Positions 1-5,277 of a stretch of 5,277 nt of DNA are shown here, one piece after another. Each line of letters begins with the position of its first letter. Positions within the stretch are counted from its first letter, which is position 1. The DNA lies in assembly GCA_964539665.1 (NCBI GenBank), contig CAZIKB010000232.1:1-5277 (forward strand), read 5' to 3'. The stretch comes from CAZIKB01 sp964539665. GTDB lineage: Bacteria; Zhuqueibacterota; Zhuqueibacteria; Oceanimicrobiales; Oceanimicrobiaceae. The notes under the pieces are model-generated. The model had not been told where the DNA came from. It made no database searches and saw nothing but the letters and a program-made list of their open reading frames with translations. A program made the position numbers and the translations under genes.

Positions 1-1
1 T

Positions 2-382
2 GATTCTCACTTTAATACTCTTCATTTTTTCATAAAACTTTTGACACTACCTGGGCTTTTAGGTTTAGCGGCTTTTATGGCAGAGCAGAGAACCAGAGAA
101 ATCGCTATAAGGAAAGTTTTGGGTGCAACCCATGCCAGCATTATTGGAATTCTTTCAAAAGAGTTTGTTTTTCTGGTTGCTATCGCGAATACGATTGCAT
201 GGCCGATATCGTATTACTTTATGAATAAATGGATTGTGAGTTACACATTTCACACAAATATTGGATTATGGTTATTTGCTTTTGCCGGAGTGATTACGCT
301 TGTTATAACGCTATTTACAGTCGGCTTTCAGGCAATTAAAGCTTCTAACGCTAATCCAGTGGATGCTTTGAAGTATGAATAG
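2..382 (+). CDS. MacB/FtsX-family ABC transporter permease, C-terminal fragment (5' end outside window)
   Basis: This is the tail of an inner-membrane ABC permease of the MacB/FtsX type, a family that moves substrates or drives periplasmic work using a separate ATPase. The reading frame is open from base 2 to the TAG at 380-382. A TTG at 41 could be read as a start, but it falls inside the conserved FtsX domain, so I treat the gene as cut by the window edge. Visible hallmarks are GLLGLAAFMAEQR, then EIAIRKVLGAT (the conserved cytoplasmic stretch after the first helix of the domain), two further hydrophobic helices, and the typical ending NPVDALKYE. From GLLG to the end, 71 of 109 residues match the C-terminus of the next gene (my count), so the two are tandem paralogues. 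The roughly 17 residues before GLLG match poorly and contain a Lys and a Pro where a helix is expected, so a frameshift near bases 30-50 is possible. Substrate unknown. Confidence 0.85.
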   Translation, partial: DSHFNTLHFFIKLLTLPGLLGLAAFMAEQRTREIAIRKVLGATHASIIGILSKEFVFLVAIANTIAWPISYYFMNKWIVSYTFHTNIGLWLFAFAGVITLVITLFTVGFQAIKASNANPVDALKYE

Positions 383-387
383 AATTT

Positions 388-490
388 AGCTTTACTAAAC
401 CTGTTATCAACGATTTGAACAACAATCAAAGGCAGTTATGGTCAACATTTCTAAGAAATACAATTTTAGTGTAAAAGGTTTAGTAAAGCT
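388..490. repeat. Perfect 15-bp inverted repeat flanking a 73-bp spacer
   Basis: The left arm AGCTTTACTAAACCT (388-402) is the exact reverse complement of the right arm AGGTTTAGTAAAGCT (476-490). Each arm is also nearly palindromic around TTTA-N-TAAA: 12 of 15 positions agree between an arm and its own reverse complement, and the three differences are all C/G exchanges. The pair can therefore be read as two copies of one dimer-type binding site 88 bp apart, as a long-range stem in RNA, or as the ends of a very small 103-bp element. I see no target-site duplication next to the arms (AATTT on the left, CTACT on the right), which argues against an insertion. The right arm ends 12 bases before the ATG of the large permease, so an operator or translational control role is plausible but inferred. 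Confidence 0.7.
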
Positions 491-502
491 CTACTGAAAA
501 AA

Positions 503-3115
503 ATGCAAACAAAAATCAAAAAACCTCCCAAAATAGCTGAGTGGTTTCTTTATCACACACTCGACAAAAATGACCGTGATTTCATAGTCGGTGATTTTGC
601 AGAAATCTATGCTGAGATTGCGAATAAAACAGGTGTATTGAAAGCTTCTGTTTGGTATTGGTGGCAAATCATAAAATCCATTCCTCATTTTATCAGCAAT
701 AATGTTTACTGGAGGATTGTCATGCTCAGGAGCTATCTGAAAATTGCTTTTAGAAACATCAAGAAACACAAAGGGTATTCATTAATCAATGTCACCGGGC
801 TGGTGATAGGACTGGCCTGCTGTATATTGATCTTTTTCTGGATTCATGATGAGTTGAATTATGACCGGTTTCATGATAACTTTAATGAGCTGTGCAGGAT
901 TGTGAGATCCGAACGATCGCCAGACGGTACTATTTCCAGATTTGCCGGTACTTCAAGTCCTCTCGGGCCCTCTTTGAAAGAATCGTATCCTGAAATCATC
1001 GATTTTGTCAGGGTGTATCATTACTCAAGATTACAAGATAATATATTATTAGAATATAAAAATAAAAAATTCTATGAAAATGCGTTCAGTTTCTCAGATC
1101 CCGCCTTTTTTACTGTATTTACATTTCCTTTCATTCACGGGAATGCAGAAACTACACTGTCCAAACCGAACTCTGTGGTTATTACAAAAGAAATCTCCGA
1201 GAAATATTTTGGTGAAGGAAATCCCATGGGTAAAACCTTGAAAATGCTCAATTATGGTGATTTCACAGTCTCAGGTGTTATTCAAAACATCCCTGCAAAT
1301 TCCCATCTGCAATTCGATTTTATCAGCCCCATTAGTCCGCTCTTTGAGAAATACAATTGGATGAAGAGGTGGCGGATTCCTCATTTTTATACGTATTTGT
1401 TATTGGATAAAAAAGCAGATATTCGCATCGTGGACAACAAAATTCGCGACCATATCAAACAAATCGACCCTGAAATGTACAAAAATTCTGATCTTAAATA
1501 TGCACTTCAACCTTTGAAAGATGTACATCTTCGCTCCAATTTTAAATTTGACATAAGTGGAGACAGTAAACCTAAATTAGTTTACATCGCGCTCTTTTCA
1601 GTAATTGGAGTTTTTGTGCTCATTATCGCCTGTATCAATTTCATAAACCTGACCACTGCACGTTCAACAAAACGTGCTAAGGAAATCGGAATGCGTAAGG
1701 CAATTGGGGCAAATCGAACAGATATTGCCAGACAGTTTTTTGGTGAATCGCTGTTGATATCTTTTCTTTCACTGGGTTTGGCGCTTATTCTTGTCTTCAT
1801 CTTACTCCCTGCGTTCAATGCCATGAGTGGGAAACAGCTGCAATTTATTCACCTTTTTAATCTGAATATTCTATTAGGAATCGCAGGAATTGCTACCCTG
1901 ACTGGATTGTTTTCAGGACTTTATCCTGCGATACTACTTTCTTCTTTTAGACCGGTCAGTGTTCTCAATGGGAATAAGCATCCCGGCACTAAAGGTTTTC
2001 GTTTAAAAAATCTCCTTGTAATCATACAATTCACACTCTCTCTCATTCTGATTATTGGAACCATAGTCGTCTACAGTCAACTCGATTACATCCAGAATAA
2101 GAAATTGGGCTATGACAAAGAACACCTCTTTTATTTCGCAAAACAAGGAGGACTTAACATGCAATACGACACTTTCAAACAAGCTTTATTAAAGAATACG
2201 AATATTCTAAATGTGACAACTGCTTCTGACTTACCCACCTATACAAGGCACTTGACGTTGATTTCAGGTTGGGAGGGAAGCACTTCAGAGGACGAGATGT
2301 TGATGAACTTCTTTTCGGTTGATCTCGATTTCATCAAGACGTTCGGTATAGAAATGGTAGAGGGTAGAGATTTTTCCAGCGCCTTTTTGACCGATGCAGA
2401 TGGGGCATTTATTATCAACGAAAAAGCAGTGGAGCAGATGGGGATGGAAGCTCCGATTGGCAAACGTTTTTCATTATGGAATAATGAGGGTCGTATCATA
2501 GGAGTGATGAAAAATTTTCACTTTAAATCGCTTCACAACAATATTGAACCTCTTATTTTCTGGATTAATCCTGAGTGGGACAGATACGTTTTCGTTCGCA
2601 TGCGTTCCGAGAGGTTAGATGAGATTATAAAATTTGTTGGAAATGTTCATCATCAATTCAACCCGGACTATCCTTTTGAATTCAAATTTTTAGATAAAGA
2701 TATTGACCAGCTTTATCATGCTGAGAGACGCATGCGGCAACTATTACAAATTTTCGCTGGATTGGCAATATTAATTTCGTGCTTTGGTCTTTTGGGATTG
2801 GCAGCATTCATGGCAGAACAGCGAGCTAAAGAAATCGCCATTCGTAAAGTTCTGGGTGCTACTATATCAAATGTTACTACACTTATTTCGCAAGAATTTA
2901 TAAAGTTGGTATTTATATCCAATGTGATTGCCTGGCCAATTGCCTATTATTTCATGAATAACTGGCTGCAGGATTTTGCTTTTCGGACGAACATCGGATT
3001 TCTTACATTCGTATTTGCAGGAGCGCTGACATATGCCATTGCATTTTTGACAGTAGGCTACCAGGCAATTAAAGCAGCGACAGCCAATCCCGTGGATGCG
3101 CTGAAGTATGAATGA
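503..3115 (+). CDS. Duplicated ABC transporter permease with N-terminal permease prefix domain (MacB/FtsX, ADOP-like)
   Basis: This is an inner-membrane permease of the MacB/FtsX superfamily in the long, duplicated form. Residues 1-72 form a soluble prefix with the features PPKIAEW, DRDFIVGDFAEIYAEIA and VWYWWQIIKSIP, known from 'permease prefix domain' transporters. The first permease unit starts at MLRSYLKIAFRN (residue 74). It has a helix at about 94-115, a periplasmic MacB-type core at about 116-355, and an FtsX domain with helices at about 359-382, 412-436 and 453-482. The second unit has a helix at about 502-525, a periplasmic region to about 740, and a second FtsX domain with helices at about 745-768, 798-820 and 830-855, ending NPVDALKYE. 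The two FtsX domains share matching cytoplasmic motifs, RAKEIGMRKAIGA (391-403) and RAKEIAIRKVLGA (774-786). At 870 residues it is about twice a MacB membrane part and appears intact. No ATPase is encoded in the window. The ATG at 503 is the first usable start after an in-frame TAG at 467 and has no Shine-Dalgarno site. It follows its partial paralogue by 120 bp on the same strand. Substrate unknown. Confidence 0.92.
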   Translation: MQTKIKKPPKIAEWFLYHTLDKNDRDFIVGDFAEIYAEIANKTGVLKASVWYWWQIIKSIPHFISNNVYWRIVMLRSYLKIAFRNIKKHKGYSLINVTGLVIGLACCILIFFWIHDELNYDRFHDNFNELCRIVRSERSPDGTISRFAGTSSPLGPSLKESYPEIIDFVRVYHYSRLQDNILLEYKNKKFYENAFSFSDPAFFTVFTFPFIHGNAETTLSKPNSVVITKEISEKYFGEGNPMGKTLKMLNYGDFTVSGVIQNIPANSHLQFDFISPISPLFEKYNWMKRWRIPHFYTYLLLDKKADIRIVDNKIRDHIKQIDPEMYKNSDLKYALQPLKDVHLRSNFKFDISGDSKPKLVYIALFSVIGVFVLIIACINFINLTTARSTKRAKEIGMRKAIGANRTDIARQFFGESLLISFLSLGLALILVFILLPAFNAMSGKQLQFIHLFNLNILLGIAGIATLTGLFSGLYPAILLSSFRPVSVLNGNKHPGTKGFRLKNLLVIIQFTLSLILIIGTIVVYSQLDYIQNKKLGYDKEHLFYFAKQGGLNMQYDTFKQALLKNTNILNVTTASDLPTYTRHLTLISGWEGSTSEDEMLMNFFSVDLDFIKTFGIEMVEGRDFSSAFLTDADGAFIINEKAVEQMGMEAPIGKRFSLWNNEGRIIGVMKNFHFKSLHNNIEPLIFWINPEWDRYVFVRMRSERLDEIIKFVGNVHHQFNPDYPFEFKFLDKDIDQLYHAERRMRQLLQIFAGLAILISCFGLLGLAAFMAEQRAKEIAIRKVLGATISNVTTLISQEFIKLVFISNVIAWPIAYYFMNNWLQDFAFRTNIGFLTFVFAGALTYAIAFLTVGYQAIKAATANPVDALKYE
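711..715 (+). promoter_or_regulatory. Possible internal ribosome binding site (GGAGG) before Met74 of the large permease
   Basis: GGAGG lies six bases before an in-frame ATG at 722-724, inside the permease gene. That ATG begins MLRSYLKIAFRN, which is where permeases lacking the prefix domain normally start. By contrast, the first ATG at 503 is preceded only by an A-rich stretch with no purine-rich ribosome site. The bases also encode Trp-Arg, so the match could be a coding coincidence. If used, it would give a 797-residue protein without the prefix. Confidence 0.4.
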
Positions 3116-3268
3116 TACGAATAAAAAGTAAGCGTTCTTGCCTATCAACCTGGTGCTGAAAAGAATTATGAATCTAACGCTTTGTTCTTCGCCAGATTGA
3201 TCCATTCTTACATTCTATTCGACAATCTCCATCATTTAGAGCTTCCGTTCGATGACATTCAGCATGTT
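3116..3268. other. Convergent intergenic spacer, no gene recognised
   Basis: This 153-base stretch lies between the stop of the large permease (+) and the stop of the GH97 gene (-). It should hold transcription ends for both, but I find no GC-rich hairpin followed by a T-run on either strand. The only symmetries are short and widely spaced: AAGCGTT at 3130-3136 with AACGCTT at 3176-3182, and TGCTGAA near 3155 with TTCAGCA near 3259. Neither is convincing as a terminator. Antisense reading frames that cross the region lack any recognisable family features. Confidence 0.6.
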
Positions 3269-5245
3269 TTACATTTGGGATATTTTAGCAACCCAACCGC
3301 CACCGGGAGCCAGTTTTATTCTTAAGGAATCGCCCTGTGAGATGGTTTTTTCAAAATGATGGTAATCACTGCCATACCGGTCTGAATTTATACCGTCTTC
3401 ATAGATTGAACAATTATATTTTCTTTTGTCTAAAAAATTCATATCTACCTCAAATTCTCGGGGAGACCAATCCGTCATAGCTCCAATGTACCAGTCTTCG
3501 CCACGCTTTCTCGCTATGATTACATAATCACCGACTTTTGCTTCTAAAACAATCGTCTTATCCCACACCGTAGGAACGGCCGATAAAAACGCCATACACC
3601 CTTCTTCTTTTAAATAATTTGACGGATTATCACATAACATCTGAAGCGGACTTTCATAGACTACATACATGGCAAGCTGATGACATCTTGTTCCCATACT
3701 CATCGGCCTGTTAAATGTGGGCTTAAAATTACTTTTCTGTGCATTTACCATAGCGCCAGGAGTGTAATCCATTGGCCCCACAACCATTCTAATGAATGGT
3801 AAAGTAACATTATGTTCGGGTGTGTTTAGATCGTTCCATTTACTTTGTTCTAATCCTCTGACACCCTCCCTGGTCAGGACATTGGGATACGCCCGCCTTA
3901 ATCCGCAAGGTTTATACGAGCCGTGAAAATCAACGAGCAAATGCCGTTTGGCTGCTTCTTTGGCAATCTTGTAATAGTAATTTACCATCCACTGATCATG
4001 GCGTTGCATGAAATCCACCTTAATACCTTTTACGCCCCACTTTGAGAATTGCTCGAGGGCCTCATCTAATTGATTCTCAAGCGGCTTCCACAGCACCCAC
4101 AAAATAATACCAACGTTTTTAGTCTTTGCATATTGACATATTTCTTCGATATCTATTTCAGGGATGACATTTAATATATCATCTGTTTGAGACCATCCCT
4201 CATCTAAAATCACATATTCAATATTGTATTGGGAGGCAAAATCAATATAATACTTGTAGGTTGCTGTGTTGATGCCAGCTTTAAAATCCACACCGTATAT
4301 ATTATTAGCATTCCACCAGTCCCAGGCTACCTTCCCGGGTTTTAACCAGGAAGTATCCTGCAATTGCAGCGGCGCTGCTAACTTATAAATCATTTCACTT
4401 TCTATCAAACCTTTGTCTTCTTCGGCAATAATAAGAACGCGCCAGGGGAATTGGCGTTCACCTTTTGTCAGGGCTAAATAATTTGCCTGTTCTTCAATAA
4501 TTTCATGCCTGTCTGGTTTACGTCCAGGTAACGTTTTTAAAATAACTTTTGGGAAAATACCTTGTAATGAAAATGAGTTATCTCCCGAAAGAAACATGCC
4601 GGGATAATCATATACATCTGCCTCGGAAATAAGCACCTTGGGACCGTTTTGCACATCTACCAATGCTGGTAAACTACACATCATTTTATTGCCAATTTCG
4701 GTTAGTCTCAGGTAGTCATAATACCGTTCGAAATGGGAAATGAAACTCTCTTCTTTGGGATAATAGACATGGTGGTCTTGCGCGAAATTGAAATTTGCTT
4801 CTTCGGATATGATCGTTATGCTGTCGTCGATTGTTGTGGCAAAACGATAGGCAACGCCGTCATCATACGCTCTGAATATAAGACTAAAGTTATTTTCAAA
4901 CTCAAGAACCAATTCGTTATAGTTGTCCTCAATAATCCTTGATTTAGTCGGGATAACTGGCTTCAATTGAGTCCTATGGTTTTCTGTTTTATAAGAGATG
5001 GATTTTGGATTTTTACCAAGTACTTTCCCTGCGTTTAGAGTCAAAGAAATTGCAGAGGGTGCGATAATTTCCTTTGTTTTATAGAAAATGGAATAGGTAA
5101 CTTTTTCTTCTATGTTGATTTTAACTTGAATCTGTTTATCCGGAGAAAACAGAACATATTCTGTAGCATGCAACGTTTCAGCACTATAGTTTGAAATTAG
5201 AAATACAATTAGAAATATTTGAAATAATTTTTGTCGAGTAGACAT
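3269..5245 (-). CDS. Secreted glycoside hydrolase family 97 protein, retaining alpha-galactosidase-like
   Basis: This is a glycoside hydrolase of family GH97, which removes alpha-linked terminal sugars and needs calcium. Residues 1 to about 27 look like a signal peptide (Arg4/Lys6, then a hydrophobic run 8-18, with a possible cut after LHA). There is no lipobox Cys, so the enzyme is probably periplasmic or secreted. About 28-290 is the N-terminal beta-sandwich domain, about 303-560 the (beta/alpha)8 catalytic barrel (WDWWN 308-312, LDEGWS 347-352, GIKVDFM 407-413), and about 565-655 the C-terminal beta domain. Asp411 in KVDFM and Glu466 in EGVRGLE are 55 residues apart, the same spacing as the nucleophile Asp415 and acid/base Glu470 that I recall for the Bacteroides retaining alpha-galactosidase BtGal97b. 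Where the inverting enzyme SusB has a base Glu (HE), this protein has Gly442 (HG), again fitting the retaining branch. Glu460 matches a SusB calcium ligand. The length of 658 is normal and the gene is intact. The ATG at 5245 is supported by AGGAG seven bases upstream. It faces the permease gene and has no related neighbour in view. Family certain; exact sugar inferred. Confidence 0.95.
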   Translation of the reverse strand: MSTRQKLFQIFLIVFLISNYSAETLHATEYVLFSPDKQIQVKINIEEKVTYSIFYKTKEIIAPSAISLTLNAGKVLGKNPKSISYKTENHRTQLKPVIPTKSRIIEDNYNELVLEFENNFSLIFRAYDDGVAYRFATTIDDSITIISEEANFNFAQDHHVYYPKEESFISHFERYYDYLRLTEIGNKMMCSLPALVDVQNGPKVLISEADVYDYPGMFLSGDNSFSLQGIFPKVILKTLPGRKPDRHEIIEEQANYLALTKGERQFPWRVLIIAEEDKGLIESEMIYKLAAPLQLQDTSWLKPGKVAWDWWNANNIYGVDFKAGINTATYKYYIDFASQYNIEYVILDEGWSQTDDILNVIPEIDIEEICQYAKTKNVGIILWVLWKPLENQLDEALEQFSKWGVKGIKVDFMQRHDQWMVNYYYKIAKEAAKRHLLVDFHGSYKPCGLRRAYPNVLTREGVRGLEQSKWNDLNTPEHNVTLPFIRMVVGPMDYTPGAMVNAQKSNFKPTFNRPMSMGTRCHQLAMYVVYESPLQMLCDNPSNYLKEEGCMAFLSAVPTVWDKTIVLEAKVGDYVIIARKRGEDWYIGAMTDWSPREFEVDMNFLDKRKYNCSIYEDGINSDRYGSDYHHFEKTISQGDSLRIKLAPGGGWVAKISQM

Positions 5246-5252
5246 AATATGA

Positions 5253-5257
5253 CTCCT
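5253..5257 (-). promoter_or_regulatory. Shine-Dalgarno site of the GH97 gene (AGGAG)
   Basis: On the minus strand AGGAG stands seven bases before the ATG at 5245-5243, a near-ideal ribosome binding site. It fixes the start of the GH97 gene and shows that this genome uses Shine-Dalgarno initiation for at least some genes. Confidence 0.8.
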
Positions 5258-5261
5258 ATAT

Positions 5262-5277
5262 TAATACACGTACATTA
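5262..5277. promoter_or_regulatory. Imperfect 16-bp palindrome upstream of the GH97 gene, possible operator
   Basis: TAATACACGTACATTA has the symmetric form TAAT-NN-ACGT-NN-ATTA, with 12 of 16 positions matching its own reverse complement. It lies just upstream of the GH97 ribosome binding site, where a repressor or the transcription start could sit. The window ends at its last base, so the -10/-35 region cannot be seen. An operator role is inferred from position and symmetry only. Confidence 0.25.

Noticed and set aside
41..382. A short stand-alone gene starting at TTG 41
   Set aside because: It would begin inside the conserved FtsX helix, no ribosome site precedes it, and the frame is open further upstream, so it is the tail of a longer gene.
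415..442. TTGAAC (415-420), 16-bp gap, TATGGT (437-442): possible sigma70-type promoter for the large permease
   Set aside because: Each half matches consensus at only four of six positions, which is common by chance in this AT-rich spacer, and no Bacteroidota-type -33/-7 pair is visible either.
388..490. The 103-bp segment as a definite MITE or insertion element
   Set aside because: There is no target-site duplication and no recognisable internal structure, and copy number cannot be judged from one window, so only the inverted repeat itself is claimed.
3130..3182. AAGCGTT / AACGCTT pair as a terminator or repeat element
   Set aside because: Only seven bases pair, with a 39-base loop and no following T-run, so it is not a credible terminator.
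2867..3205. Antisense 112-residue frame overlapping the end of the permease and the spacer
   Set aside because: Its sequence mostly mirrors the permease coding strand, is Cys-rich without a family pattern, and has no supporting context.
4733..4942. A 69-residue frame on the + strand inside the GH97 gene
   Set aside because: It lies entirely opposite a well-conserved GH97 N-terminal domain and shows no features of its own.

Overview
The window holds one tail fragment and two complete genes from a low-to-moderate GC bacterial genome. The host is probably an uncultured or little-studied member of the Bacteroidota/Calditrichota/KSB1 or Aminicenantes-like assemblage. That guess rests on established knowledge: long permeases with a 'permease prefix' N-terminus, and GH97 glycosidases, are both common there. 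Nothing in the window fixes the phylum. At least one gene uses a clear Shine-Dalgarno site (AGGAG), which is less typical of classical Bacteroidota.

Layout. Positions 2-382 (+) encode the C-terminal FtsX-type membrane domain of a MacB/FtsX-family ABC transporter permease whose 5' part lies outside the window. Positions 383-502 are a short spacer containing a perfect 15-bp inverted repeat (388-402 and 476-490); each arm is itself nearly palindromic. Positions 503-3115 (+) encode a complete 870-residue duplicated permease with an N-terminal prefix domain, a paralogue of the first gene (71 of 109 aligned C-terminal residues identical by hand count). An internal ATG at 722, exactly where the ordinary permease would begin, is preceded by GGAGG. 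The 503 ATG has no such site.

Positions 3116-3268 are a convergent spacer in which I see no gene and no convincing terminator. Positions 3269-5245 (-) encode a 658-residue secreted glycoside hydrolase of family GH97. Its catalytic residues (Asp411, Glu466, Gly442) fit the retaining, alpha-galactosidase-like branch rather than the inverting SusB alpha-glucosidase branch. It has its own Shine-Dalgarno site and an imperfect palindrome at the window edge.

How they work together. The two permeases form a tandem of related export or lipoprotein-release-type permeases, for which no ATPase is present in the window. The GH97 gene is transcribed convergently and is probably functionally independent; its partners would lie to the right, outside the window. 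I see no evidence of a mobile element, CRISPR array, RNA gene or new multi-gene system. The most interesting signals are the regulatory-looking repeat pair and the possible dual translation start of the large permease.
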